Assembly: GCA_910586395.1 (NCBI GenBank)
Contig: CAJUFX010000002.1
Location: forward strand, 267,691 to 331,690
Origin: an uncultured Bacteroidales bacterium
Lineage (GTDB): Bacteria > Bacteroidota > Bacteroidia > Bacteroidales > P3
Direction: 5' to 3'
Length of the DNA: 64,000 bases
Shown: positions 33,341 through 42,910 of the stretch, piece by piece
Layout of the letters: each line of letters starts with the position of its first letter
How positions within the stretch are numbered: position 1 is the stretch's first letter
Program-made: the position numbers and the translations under genes
The notes under the pieces: model-generated
Seen by the model: only the letters and a program-made list of their open reading frames with translations
What the model was told of the DNA's origin: nothing
Database searches by the model: none

Positions 33341-34273
33341 CTAAATCCTTTTGAAGTCGAGCGGTTGGCGGTCTATGTATCGTTCGAATCGGAAATCCGG
33401 CATGCCCAAGGCCATGCCGGCCTGAATGCGTCCTTCTATGCCGAGCCGTTTCAAAAACGGTTTGGGATTCTGTTTGAAGGCGGCGCAGACGAAGCCTGTG
33501 TAAAAATGCGCCACGTCAAGGCTTTCGGCCATGAGCGAAGCGTTCTGATAGGCTAGGTTGGCGTCCTGGCAGCCGAAGCGGCAGGATGTCGGCGTATAGA
33601 AAAACAGGACGTCCTTGGCGTTGCGCAGGATGAAGTCCTGTCCTTTTTCCATTTCGGCGGCCAGCATCCGCATTTTCGGGAATAACTTGTAGAGACCCGG
33701 CATGAACGGTTTGACAAACGCTTTTACAAGCGGGAATTCTAATTTGGCGGCTACACCGAGGAAGGTCTCCACCGTGATGCGGCTCAAATCGCGGATAACG
33801 GCCGGGTCGTGCACCTGCACGATGGCCACCTGTTGGGCGTTGGAGGCCGTGGGCGCGCGGTGGGCCGCTTCGATAATCTGCGCGAGGGCGGTTTCGGGCA
33901 CTTCCGCTCCGGAAAAGGCGCGGTTGGAACGGCGCGTGCGTATGAGTTCCAGCACCTGTTCGGGTGCGGGGCGCAACGCGTGGTTGAACGCATGGACGCT
34001 CCCGGCGGGGAAGTCGCCGTGCGTAATGGCGTTGACGGGGCAAACGGCCACGCAATGTCCGCAGCGGATGCAGAGTTCCGGATCTTGCAGGCCGATGCGT
34101 TTGCGTGCTGACTGTGGCGCGGCGGGGCTGGCAGAAGCCTCCGCGATAGTACCGGCCGCCGTTGCCGGCTCCGCCACATAAAAAATCCGCGATGTGCAGA
34201 TACGCACGCAACGTTCGCAACCGATGCAGGCCGCCGCGTCGATTTCTAACCGCAGGGGAGAGGGATTGCTCAT
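33341..34273 (-). CDS. nitroreductase with N-terminal 2x[4Fe-4S] ferredoxin domain
   Basis: A 310-residue fusion. The first ~80 residues hold two ferredoxin clusters, CIGCERCVRIC and CIRCGHCVAVCP. The rest is an FMN nitroreductase fold with RTRRSNRAFSGAEVPE, APTASNAQQVAIV and GIEGRIQAGMALGMPDF. Such proteins use reduced ferredoxin-type centres to reduce small organic substrates; the natural substrate is not known. It heads a two-gene operon with nhaD. Confidence 0.85.
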   Translation of the reverse strand: MSNPSPLRLEIDAAACIGCERCVRICTSRIFYVAEPATAAGTIAEASASPAAPQSARKRIGLQDPELCIRCGHCVAVCPVNAITHGDFPAGSVHAFNHALRPAPEQVLELIRTRRSNRAFSGAEVPETALAQIIEAAHRAPTASNAQQVAIVQVHDPAVIRDLSRITVETFLGVAAKLEFPLVKAFVKPFMPGLYKLFPKMRMLAAEMEKGQDFILRNAKDVLFFYTPTSCRFGCQDANLAYQNASLMAESLDVAHFYTGFVCAAFKQNPKPFLKRLGIEGRIQAGMALGMPDFRFERYIDRQPLDFKRI

Positions 34274-34319
34274 AAAAAACTAAAATTCAATGCAAAAGTG
34301 CAAAAATGGCTCTATTTTG

Positions 34320-34351
34320 CAAAAGTACGAAATATAAAATCCGAAAGCAAA
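34320..34351 (-). promoter_or_regulatory. promoter of the nitroreductase-nhaD operon
   Basis: Minus strand TTTG (34351-34348), 20 bp, TACTTTTG (34327-34320): full consensus match, about 50 bp before the start at 34273. Confidence 0.65.
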
Positions 34352-34464
34352 CCATCAAAATAAAGCCGTCGGAACCGACGTCGGGGCATTACCGACGGTT
34401 TCACCGGTCCATATTTGGCGATCAATTAGGGTGAATCGGCCGGCCTGAATAAATTTTGTTAAAC

Positions 34465-34501
34465 AAAAAGGGCAGAGACCGGATAAGCCTGGTCTCTGCC
34501 C
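34465..34501 (-). terminator. rho-independent terminator of the 2224-residue adhesin gene
   Basis: Perfect 11-bp stem GGGCAGAGACC (34470-34480) / GGTCTCTGCCC (34491-34501) followed on the minus strand by TTTTTG, 30 bp past the stop codon. Confidence 0.9.
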
Positions 34502-34530
34502 GTGACGAAAGAGGATGCGCGGACGCGAAT

Positions 34531-37500
34531 CTATTTTCGTATCACCAATTTGCGTACTGTCGTACCTGCGGCCGACGTTATTTTCACGAAATAAATGCCG
34601 GCAGGCAAAAACGGGACCTTTACGTCCATGCCTTGCGATGCTTCGTGCTTCAGTCGTGTTTTCCCTTGCAGATCGATTATTTCAAGGTATTCGAACGGAC
34701 CGTACACCGTAAACTGTTCCGTCGCCGGATTGGGGAAAATGCGCAGGCGGCTGTCGTCCAGATCTTCGTTGGCGGTATAATTTACCCGCACCGAGATACT
34801 TTCCGATATTTTTTCACCGCTGTTGTAAACGGCTGCCACCGCATATTTATGGATGCCGTTGGTCACTCCGCAATCCGTGTAATGTAAATTCTGAATCAAT
34901 TCCTTGCGGGCGGGTTCGCCGTTGCGGTAAATCAGATAACCTAAGAAACCGTTCTGACTTCCGGCGGCGGGTTCCGGCAATTCCATGAGCGCGGCTATGA
35001 ACCAGTTGCCATTCGTATTGTGATACTGATTGGCCGATACCCATTCGAGGCCGTCGTCGGAATAGCGGTCGCCCTTGCCGGCTGCGACCGGCCCTTTGTC
35101 CACGGCTATCGTGTACGATTCGGCTTGCGCTTTAATGCGGAAACCTATTGTCAGACTCTTGGCATAATCGACCGTAAATGGCTCGTCGAGCAGGAAGGCT
35201 GAGACATCCAAGGCTTTGCAGGCTACGGTCACGTCTTGTTCGTAAACCAATTCGTTGTCCTGATAAATCACGAGGTCGAGTTTCGAAGGCTTTTCGGCGA
35301 ACAGGGCGGTAACGGCATAAATCCGGTAGCCGAATACGCCCAGTAGTTCCGACGCTTCCCAATGTTGGGCCGCATAATAGACGGCATCGTCGCTGAAGCC
35401 GAGTGCGGTTGCCAATTCGGAACCCGCATAACTGAGCATTTTGTCTTCGGCGTAGGCCGGTGCATGCCAAACCAAAGACACCGTATCGTGTTGAGCCTTG
35501 CCTGTCAGATTCCGCGGTGCCGCCGCAGGTGCCTTGTAATTTACCGAAACCGTTGCCGGGCGGCTCGCTTCGCTTAGACAGGAAGTATTGTACAAAGCTT
35601 TGATCGTATAATTGTAGGTGCCGTTGGGTAGATTGCCGTCGAAATAGGCGTTGGCCCGGACCGGTTTGTCGGTCAGCAGTTGGCCGTCCCGGTAAACGGA
35701 ATAGCCGGCTACTTTTTCAACAAAGTCTTTTTCGTCATATGTCGTCTCATCGAGACGGAAGACACAGGCTCCCGTCGCCACGGTAATGTCATCGATGAAC
35801 AAGGCCTTTCCGTTGCCGGACAGATATTCGACAGCCACGTATTTCGCATCGGCCGGCAAATCGAAGACAAAACGCGTCCACAGGCAGTTCACTTCTTCGG
35901 GGTTTTGTGCAATGCGGATGAAGTCGGCCGTGTCGGTGCCTTTTACGCTATAGGCGACGCGGAAAGATTCCGAATGGCCGGTTTCCAGACCGCGGGCCAT
36001 GAACGAAATCCATTGCGGCTGTCCGTCCGCCTCTGCGGCCGGCATAATCAGCCAGTCGTGGCTGTAGGTAACCGCAATCAATTCGCTTTGGGCCGCTCCG
36101 AATGCCGCCAGGAATTTATTACCCGAAAAAGCCAGGTCGTTTTGCGCCGGGTTCAGCAACCGTTGGTCAAGGACAAAGAAAGAGGCAGGATCGCCCATGC
36201 CGGAAAAACGCCATGCTTCCGGCATATAAGTAGGCAGGCCGTCTGCGTCTATCGTACGGGCATCGCCGATTTTTCCCGTTGTCAGATGGGCGTAGGATTC
36301 CATGTCGTCTTGGTCTTCCGATTGGTCGATGACGGAGGTCCATTGCAGTCGGACGTCGCGATCCTGTACGATGGCCATTATGTTGACCGGCGCTTCACAA
36401 TGTGTCGGTTCCACAATGGTGATGGTCGCCGGCGCGGCCTTGTCGCCCTCCACGCCGTCGATATAGACGGCGGCTACGGTATAGGCGTAAGTGCCGGGTG
36501 TGGACAGGGTATCGGCGTATGTGCGCCCGGGCAGCGGCGTTTCTCCGTTCAACTTGTCGCCGTCGCGGTAAATGTTGAAACCGGTTACGAAGTTGTCAGG
36601 CGTCGCTTCCACCCAAACCAACTTGTTGGGTTTGTCCGTATTCTGGATATTGGCCAGCAACATGGTGGCACCGTTCAGCGACGTAAAGGTCGCGAGACCG
36701 CCGGCCCGGGCTTCCGTACCGACGGCGTATTGACCGTAAAGATTCAGGTCGGCTCGCTTCCCGGTGGCGGCCAATGTTTTGAAGTCCACTTCGATGATTT
36801 CGCACAACGCTCCCTTGTGCTGTTGGAAGAAATAAAGTTTACCGTCCTGATAGGCCGAACCGAAAGCACCTTCCGGATTGGCATAGCCTTTGTCCAGATA
36901 GGTACCGTTCATGGCCACGAAGAAAGACGTCGTCCAGTCGCCGATTTCGAAGCCGCCCTTGCCGCCGTCCAGATCGGGGATATAGGTGCAGTGCCGTACC
37001 GGTGCCGTCACGGCTATTTTTTTAATCAGAGTGTGCGTTGCGAAATCCATGCAGTACAGTTCGGTTTCATTGTTGCCGCCGTAAAAATAGCGGCCATCCC
37101 AGGTCAGGTCGAGCATCGGTCCCGCCCCCTCTATCGTAAAGGATTCAATGAACCGGCCCTGCAGGTCGTATTTGTTGAAAACCCCGTTCCTGTTGTAAAA
37201 AGAGGTGTAGATATATTCGCCGTCCGTTACTACAGCCGCTTCGCCCGTTTCGTTCAGGTTGAAATCCTTGACGTAACCGAAAGGTTCATAGCCGTCCGTC
37301 GATTTGGCCGTATGGAGGCTGGTATAGGTGTTGGGATGGTTCCATTGCAGCCGGACTTCCCGGTTCATGACAACGCGGGCTTTCAGGTCGTCCGGTGCCG
37401 AATGTTCCTGCAAATCCACGATGCGGCCTATGGCCGGTGCGGATGCATGGGATTCGCAGTTTTCATGTACGGCCGTCACGGTATAAGTATAGATGCCTGC

Positions 37501-40500
37501 CTCAGGCCTGTCGGTATAGTTTGTTTCGGTGACAGGTGCCGTATTGAGTTTGGCGCCGTTTCGGTAAACATTGTAACTCTTGGCCGTATTCGTTTCCTGC
37601 TGGGTTTTGGGTTGCAGTTCCAACGCGATGTTGAAATTGGCATTAGACCCGCCCATAACGGTCAGCGTCTCCCACCGGTTGTATGCGGCGGCATATACCC
37701 AGTTGCCCTTGCCTTCGGTTGCGGGACCGGCATCCACTCCCAAAGCGGCGCCGCCGGCCGCCTCAATGCCTACGCGCAGGCTGTGCCTGTCGTTGACCGT
37801 CAGTTTCTCGTTCAGTTTTACCGTATAAGGTGATTCGGCAGGGAAGTCGCCGGTTACGGGCTGTTCGCGTACGAGTGTGTGGTCTTCCCAGATTTTGACC
37901 GTGTATTGACCGCCTGAAGTCATCGGTACGAACGTCACGGCTTCGAGCGTCATGTTCCGGTAATCGGCCAAGTCCGCGCTTGTCCAAAGCGCTGCGCCGG
38001 TAAACGTGGCGTTTTCCGTCATGCTGCAAAAATCGTCCGTCCTGCCGTTATCCCAACGCAATGTCGCCGGTTTGTCGCCCACGGCCGACGGCATTGACCA
38101 CGTGAGGGCGATTTCCTCGTTGCGTACGTTACGGGCCGTCAGGTTTTGCGGCACATAACACGGAATACCGATCAGGATTTCTATTTCCGCCTCGTTGCTT
38201 TTGCGTGATTCGCCTCCTGTGTAAACGGCCGTCACTTCGTAATGATACAGTCCGGCCGTGAGGTCGTTGTCGGCATAGGTCGTGGCGCCGGCCTCCGTCG
38301 TACCGACCGCTTCGCCGTTGCGGTAGATTTTGTATGATTGCGGTGCGACGGCCGCGTCCGGCGCCTGCCACGTCAGTACGGCCTCTTGGTCGTCCCGTAC
38401 CGTCGCGGTCAGGCCGGTCGGTTTGGCCAGGTCGGCCTTGCCTTTGACCTGCAGTTTCACTTTTTGACTCATCGCGGGGATGGCCGGATCGAACACGATG
38501 CGGAGATCGGCTTCGCGTACCATGCCGTCGGTAAGGTTGTCCGCGTTTATCGTATAGACGATGTCTTTCGCCTCTCCGGCCGCCACGTTCAGGCTGTACG
38601 TACTCGGTTTGATCCAGTTGTCCGTTTCATACATGTCCAGGATATAGGCCAGGCCGGGATCGGAGAGAATCATGCCCATGATGACGAAATGCCCGTCCAG
38701 ATAACGTGTCGTGCCGAAGAGGCTTTCTCCCCAGACTTTGCCTACGGAAGGGCCGCCGTACACGAATCCTTCCAGTTGGGTGCAGTCGAACACATAATCG
38801 TTTTTCACGGTTTTGGTCTTGAGGTCGAACCGCCGTAAAACGGCGAACGTATAGCCGTTGGCGGTATTGTTGGTTTTGCTCTGATCCATGATCCACAGGG
38901 TCGGGCCTTCTTTGAAATAAGGATCGTAAACCGATCCCGCGAACAGGACGTCGGGTAAGACCGTCTCTTCTTCGATGACCCGTCCGTCTTTGCCCACAAG
39001 TGCGATCGAGTTGAGCGCACCCACGTAAAAGGCATCGCGTTCCTCGTCGTAAGCGATATGGTTGATGTTTTTGATCGGTGTTACGATTTCTTCGAGAATT
39101 TCGTGTGTTTCGAAGTTCATGCGACGGATAATGCTGTCGTGGTTGGCCGTGTAGAAATCCGCTCCGTCGAACGCCATGCCGAAATAGCGTCTCACGTGAA
39201 TGCTGGGCTGGAACGATTCGATATAGTTGCCGTCGCGGTCATATTTTTCGATAATGCCGTTTCCGAACTCATCGCTTTGAGCCGTATAGAAATAGGTGCC
39301 GTCGAAACAGATCGCCGCCTGCAATACGTCTCTGGGTCTGAAAGTCTTGATCGGTTTCAGAGCCGGTGTCTTGCCGGCCGCCGGTGCGCCGTAGTCAACA
39401 TGGATGCTGACGCGTGCGGGGCCGTTGCCCGTGTTATGCAATGTGAGTTGGCCGTCGGTTTGCGCTTCGGCTTGGATTTCGTAGGCCGCTTCGGCGGCCG
39501 GTGCGGAAAAGGCCGGTTTGGTCATGGCGATGTCGTAGGTCTTGTTGCCTTTTTCCACCAAAATATCTTCCGTCCTGAAAGGATTGCAGTCGGGGCGGGT
39601 CGCCGTGACGGTATAGACGCCCGCATCCACGTCGGCAAGCCGATAAGTGCCATCCGCGCCGCTTACGGCCCGGTAAACATCGTTGTCTTGACTCGTCCAG
39701 GTTACGGTTGCGTCGGCTACGGGTTGGCCCCCGCAGATGGTCGTACCGCCAACGGTAGCCTGTGCCTTTTCATAGATTTTGACATAACTGATGTACCAGC
39801 CGTTGATGTTAAAACCTTTCACACCTCCGCCGTTGAAACGGATTTTGAAATCCCGGCCTTTTACATAGTCGGAAATATCGATATGAAACCGCGTATAGTC
39901 GAAACTGCCGTTCTGATTGGTATGGGTCTCTACGACTTGCCATTGCGTGCCGTCCCAGACTTCGGTCTCAATGTATTCGCGCGTACCGCCGCCTGCGCCC
40001 GAGTAGTTATAGCAGGCGATATCGTAAGCCAGAATCACGCCGTCTAAATCTTTTGCGCTCAATTCCTTGCTTACTAAGCAATAATCACTGTAGTTTTCCA
40101 GAGTAAGCCTCGGTTTGAAAGTGGCGGCGGGAATTACGAGGCCGCCATCCCGGTAGTTGACGGTCCAATAGTTGTCTTCGGCCGGATCCAGTTCCCAGAA
40201 GTTCGTCGTCAGGTCGTACGTTTCCCATCTTTCGAGGAAAGGCAGCCGGTGGATGTCCGGTATTTCCACGCTCAATGCTTCCGATCGGGTTTTGGTGCCG
40301 TCTTCGAAGACCGCTTCCACGGTATATTCGACCGTGCCGTAGGCCGTTACGACATCGGTGAAAGACGTTTGCGTAATCAGTTCCGTATTGGCTTTGATTT
40401 CGCCGCGATAGACGTTGTAGCCGATCAGGTAGTTGTGTGTGCTTTTGGTCGGCCGGACCTTGTTCGTCGCAATCGCGATGTCGTCTATCAGCAGGGCCTG

Positions 40501-41205
40501 TCCGCTATGCGTCACGCAATTGATGGCGATATATTTGGCCGTGTTGGGAATGATGTATTCAAAATGGTACATCCCCGGATGGTCGGGTGTCGATTCCGGT
40601 ACCGCGACGGGCGTTTTGCCGTTGACGAACGTGAACGAGGAATTGTTCATGTCCGTTGTGGAATAACCGATATTGATGAGTTCTTCACCGTGGGAGTTGT
40701 TGAACGTCCTGGCCCAAAAAGACAAGCGCAAGGTATCGGCAAATGCGTATTTTGTCAAATCGGGACTGATGAGCCAGTCGTTTCGGTAATCGTTTATCGT
40801 GGAAAACGAGATGAGGCATTTTTCGCCCGAGTGCGGCAGGCCGCGCTCCGCCGTATAGGCGGGAATGGTTTTTGACGGTCGCCATATCCGGAAGGCCGAG
40901 GGCTGTCCGACGTTTTCGAATTGGTGGTTGCCGATGTAATATTCTTTGTCGCGGTCCATGTCCGCGTATTGCCAGCCGATTTCGCCCGGCGAATTGATGG
41001 CGAAATCCCGGTGGCTTTCGAAGTCGTCGAAAATACCATACACTTCTTCGGCGCGTTGCCACGCTAATGAGACCCGTTTGTCGCGTATGCCGTTCAGAAC
41101 CGGTTTACCGGGAGTGCCGTTTTGGGCGGAAAGTTCCGTCGGAAACGGCAGGCCAAGCGTCATCAGACATACGAGGAAAAGGCTGATTTTATGTGCTGTT
41201 TTCAT
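34531..41205 (-). CDS. giant T9SS type A secreted adhesin with cleaved-adhesin, Fn3 and propeller domains
   Basis: A 2224-residue exported protein. A signal peptide (HKISLFLVCLMTLGLPFPTELSA) is followed by a cleaved-adhesin domain of gingipain/HagA type (residues ~45-250, ending GQALLIDDIAIATN). Fn3-like modules recur throughout (PKGLTA... NVYRNGAKLN, FNIYRDGDKLNG, YSVYRDGQLLTD). A carboxypeptidase-regulatory-like domain lies at ~480-560 and two propeller-like stretches at ~620-855 and ~1305-1535 (FDGTYFYTAQSD, WDGRYFYGGNN). A second cleaved-adhesin domain is at ~1625-1820. The C-terminus RIFPNPATEQFTVYG...VRKLVIRK is a T9SS type A signal. Likely surface attached; binds host or matrix ligands (inference). 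Lies 29 bp after the 531-residue cargo gene, probably one operon. Confidence 0.9.
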   Translation of the reverse strand: MKTAHKISLFLVCLMTLGLPFPTELSAQNGTPGKPVLNGIRDKRVSLAWQRAEEVYGIFDDFESHRDFAINSPGEIGWQYADMDRDKEYYIGNHQFENVGQPSAFRIWRPSKTIPAYTAERGLPHSGEKCLISFSTINDYRNDWLISPDLTKYAFADTLRLSFWARTFNNSHGEELINIGYSTTDMNNSSFTFVNGKTPVAVPESTPDHPGMYHFEYIIPNTAKYIAINCVTHSGQALLIDDIAIATNKVRPTKSTHNYLIGYNVYRGEIKANTELITQTSFTDVVTAYGTVEYTVEAVFEDGTKTRSEALSVEIPDIHRLPFLERWETYDLTTNFWELDPAEDNYWTVNYRDGGLVIPAATFKPRLTLENYSDYCLVSKELSAKDLDGVILAYDIACYNYSGAGGGTREYIETEVWDGTQWQVVETHTNQNGSFDYTRFHIDISDYVKGRDFKIRFNGGGVKGFNINGWYISYVKIYEKAQATVGGTTICGGQPVADATVTWTSQDNDVYRAVSGADGTYRLADVDAGVYTVTATRPDCNPFRTEDILVEKGNKTYDIAMTKPAFSAPAAEAAYEIQAEAQTDGQLTLHNTGNGPARVSIHVDYGAPAAGKTPALKPIKTFRPRDVLQAAICFDGTYFYTAQSDEFGNGIIEKYDRDGNYIESFQPSIHVRRYFGMAFDGADFYTANHDSIIRRMNFETHEILEEIVTPIKNINHIAYDEERDAFYVGALNSIALVGKDGRVIEEETVLPDVLFAGSVYDPYFKEGPTLWIMDQSKTNNTANGYTFAVLRRFDLKTKTVKNDYVFDCTQLEGFVYGGPSVGKVWGESLFGTTRYLDGHFVIMGMILSDPGLAYILDMYETDNWIKPSTYSLNVAAGEAKDIVYTINADNLTDGMVREADLRIVFDPAIPAMSQKVKLQVKGKADLAKPTGLTATVRDDQEAVLTWQAPDAAVAPQSYKIYRNGEAVGTTEAGATTYADNDLTAGLYHYEVTAVYTGGESRKSNEAEIEILIGIPCYVPQNLTARNVRNEEIALTWSMPSAVGDKPATLRWDNGRTDDFCSMTENATFTGAALWTSADLADYRNMTLEAVTFVPMTSGGQYTVKIWEDHTLVREQPVTGDFPAESPYTVKLNEKLTVNDRHSLRVGIEAAGGAALGVDAGPATEGKGNWVYAAAYNRWETLTVMGGSNANFNIALELQPKTQQETNTAKSYNVYRNGAKLNTAPVTETNYTDRPEAGIYTYTVTAVHENCESHASAPAIGRIVDLQEHSAPDDLKARVVMNREVRLQWNHPNTYTSLHTAKSTDGYEPFGYVKDFNLNETGEAAVVTDGEYIYTSFYNRNGVFNKYDLQGRFIESFTIEGAGPMLDLTWDGRYFYGGNNETELYCMDFATHTLIKKIAVTAPVRHCTYIPDLDGGKGGFEIGDWTTSFFVAMNGTYLDKGYANPEGAFGSAYQDGKLYFFQQHKGALCEIIEVDFKTLAATGKRADLNLYGQYAVGTEARAGGLATFTSLNGATMLLANIQNTDKPNKLVWVEATPDNFVTGFNIYRDGDKLNGETPLPGRTYADTLSTPGTYAYTVAAVYIDGVEGDKAAPATITIVEPTHCEAPVNIMAIVQDRDVRLQWTSVIDQSEDQDDMESYAHLTTGKIGDARTIDADGLPTYMPEAWRFSGMGDPASFFVLDQRLLNPAQNDLAFSGNKFLAAFGAAQSELIAVTYSHDWLIMPAAEADGQPQWISFMARGLETGHSESFRVAYSVKGTDTADFIRIAQNPEEVNCLWTRFVFDLPADAKYVAVEYLSGNGKALFIDDITVATGACVFRLDETTYDEKDFVEKVAGYSVYRDGQLLTDKPVRANAYFDGNLPNGTYNYTIKALYNTSCLSEASRPATVSVNYKAPAAAPRNLTGKAQHDTVSLVWHAPAYAEDKMLSYAGSELATALGFSDDAVYYAAQHWEASELLGVFGYRIYAVTALFAEKPSKLDLVIYQDNELVYEQDVTVACKALDVSAFLLDEPFTVDYAKSLTIGFRIKAQAESYTIAVDKGPVAAGKGDRYSDDGLEWVSANQYHNTNGNWFIAALMELPEPAAGSQNGFLGYLIYRNGEPARKELIQNLHYTDCGVTNGIHKYAVAAVYNSGEKISESISVRVNYTANEDLDDSRLRIFPNPATEQFTVYGPFEYLEIIDLQGKTRLKHEASQGMDVKVPFLPAGIYFVKITSAAGTTVRKLVIRK

Positions 41206-41234
41206 ATTTTTTTGTTTTTCAGGGTTAAAAGGGA

Positions 41235-42830
41235 TTAAAGGATGACGATTTTGCGGGCAATCACCGTGTCAGCTTTCCGTACATGCAAGATGAAGGTGCC
41301 TTTGTAGCGGCTTACGTTTATCGCTTTATGGCCCGCCGCCATGCGGAATGCCTCCACGGTGCGGCCGGAAAGGTCCGACAGCGTCACGTCGCAGGTGCCT
41401 TCACCGCTGATTTCTACAAACAGCGTTTCGACGGCCGGATTCGGATATACGTTGACACGGGCGTCCAGCATCGCCTTAGAGGGTTCGATGGCCGTGGTAT
41501 CGTCAGGTTTCGTGGTATCGGGCAGGGGCCCCGGTGCTTTAAAGCCATCGGCATAATGCACGCGGATTTGACAGAGAAGCAATTCGTTGGAGCGTAAAAT
41601 CAGTTCGGCGTCGCGATTGTGTACTTCAAGATCGTAACGGTCGGCCGGCACCCAATTGTCATTTTGAAGCGTAAAACATTCTGATAACGTGCCGTCTCCT
41701 TTTTCATTGAATGAAAATTCGTATTTATCCGTACGGCGGTTGTCATCGCTCAGGTTATAGTAAATCCTACCGTTCTGAGTGCCCGTTTCGTTAAAGAAAT
41801 AACGGACGGAAATCGTATGCACCCATTCCAGCGACAGCCATACTTCGTGTACGACGCTGTCTTTTTGGTTGTCATCATTGTAGAAATAATATTCGCGCGT
41901 CGAATTTTCCAATTCGCCGAGCGCGGCGTCATAGACGCGCGTGCATTCTTCCGTCACGAGATTATCCGCATTGTAAACGAGCGTGCGGTGCAGGTTGGTA
42001 TCCCCTTTCCATTGGCCGATGCTATCGGTATAGAATTGAATGTAGTCCGTCAGGTAACCTTTTTCATTATAGGTATATTCGAAGCGGTACGTGTCGCCGA
42101 AACTGCCGGTTATTTCGTTCAGAATCCGCCCCAATTCCTTGATGATGCGCCCGTTTTCATAAGTGCGGTAGTAAGCGCGGTAGGCTTGCCATTCGCCGTT
42201 CCATCTTGACATTTCGAACGAAATTTCGCGACCTTCCGTATCGTAGGCATATTCCATCTTCTCGTCCTTGGACCATTTGTCCATGATAAGCGCATGCGGT
42301 ACTTCCTTTAAACTCGATTTGAGCCGTCCGTCGTCCGTATATTCGTAAAGGAATTGCGATTCCGAAACCCAAATTTTGGAATTGGCATTCCATGTCTGGT
42401 TCAGTAACGTGAGATGACGGCCTTGCCGGTCGTAGGTCGATATTTTACGCGCGACCGTGTCGTAAACGCCTTGCCGGAATAGGTAATTGACCGTTGTGTC
42501 GATGAGGTCCCATCGGTTGAAGGTCGATTCGATGCGTTGTGACGGCATCCATGTGTTACCGACCCGTTGAAACGCTTCCGTGACGACGGCATTGCCGCGT
42601 TCGTCGTAGGTGTAAACATACATCGCGTATTCACCGGCCGCTTTGGAACCGATAATCGTATCGGGCAACGACCAAGGTATCAGACTGTCGTTGGTCTGTC
42701 CGGCGGATTTCAAGCCTATCGTCGGTATTTCGGCTCCGTCTATGAGGAAGACGGGGCTTTCGACTGGGCTTTGGGCGTGCAGACAACCCGTCAGAATAAG
42801 GCAGGCGGATAGAAAAAACTTTTTTTTCAT
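41235..42830 (-). CDS. T9SS type A secreted protein with YD-like repeats
   Basis: A 531-residue protein with a signal peptide (MKKKFFLSACLILTGCLHAQ). The body has repeated Tyr-rich units such as YTYDERGNAVVTEAFQRVG, STYDRQGRHLTLLNQTW, YNEKGYLTDYIQF and FNEKGDGTLSECF, in the style of YD or RHS-like repeats. The C-terminus has the T9SS type A signal ARVNVYPNPAVETLFVEISG...IVIL. Probably the first gene of a short operon with the giant adhesin. Specific function unknown. Confidence 0.85.
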   Translation of the reverse strand: MKKKFFLSACLILTGCLHAQSPVESPVFLIDGAEIPTIGLKSAGQTNDSLIPWSLPDTIIGSKAAGEYAMYVYTYDERGNAVVTEAFQRVGNTWMPSQRIESTFNRWDLIDTTVNYLFRQGVYDTVARKISTYDRQGRHLTLLNQTWNANSKIWVSESQFLYEYTDDGRLKSSLKEVPHALIMDKWSKDEKMEYAYDTEGREISFEMSRWNGEWQAYRAYYRTYENGRIIKELGRILNEITGSFGDTYRFEYTYNEKGYLTDYIQFYTDSIGQWKGDTNLHRTLVYNADNLVTEECTRVYDAALGELENSTREYYFYNDDNQKDSVVHEVWLSLEWVHTISVRYFFNETGTQNGRIYYNLSDDNRRTDKYEFSFNEKGDGTLSECFTLQNDNWVPADRYDLEVHNRDAELILRSNELLLCQIRVHYADGFKAPGPLPDTTKPDDTTAIEPSKAMLDARVNVYPNPAVETLFVEISGEGTCDVTLSDLSGRTVEAFRMAAGHKAINVSRYKGTFILHVRKADTVIARKIVIL

Positions 42831-42856
42831 GATTTTTATGGGTTTGATTTCGAAAG

Positions 42857-42894
42857 CCGAAAACCGACAGGCTTTCGAACCTGCCGGTTTTCGG
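42857..42894 (-). promoter_or_regulatory. strong hairpin between two cargo genes
   Basis: CCGAAAACCGACAGG pairs with CCTGCCGGTTTTCGG with a single A/C mismatch. It lies just past the stop at 42911 and has no T tract on the minus strand, so it may stabilise the upstream mRNA or act as an attenuator rather than terminate by itself. Confidence 0.45.
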
Positions 42895-42910
42895 TAACGA
42901 AAAGGATGGT

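Noticed and set aside
35680..37833. 717-codon plus-strand open frame inside the giant adhesin gene
   Set aside because: Antisense shadow; the minus-strand adhesin has clear domains and a sorting signal.
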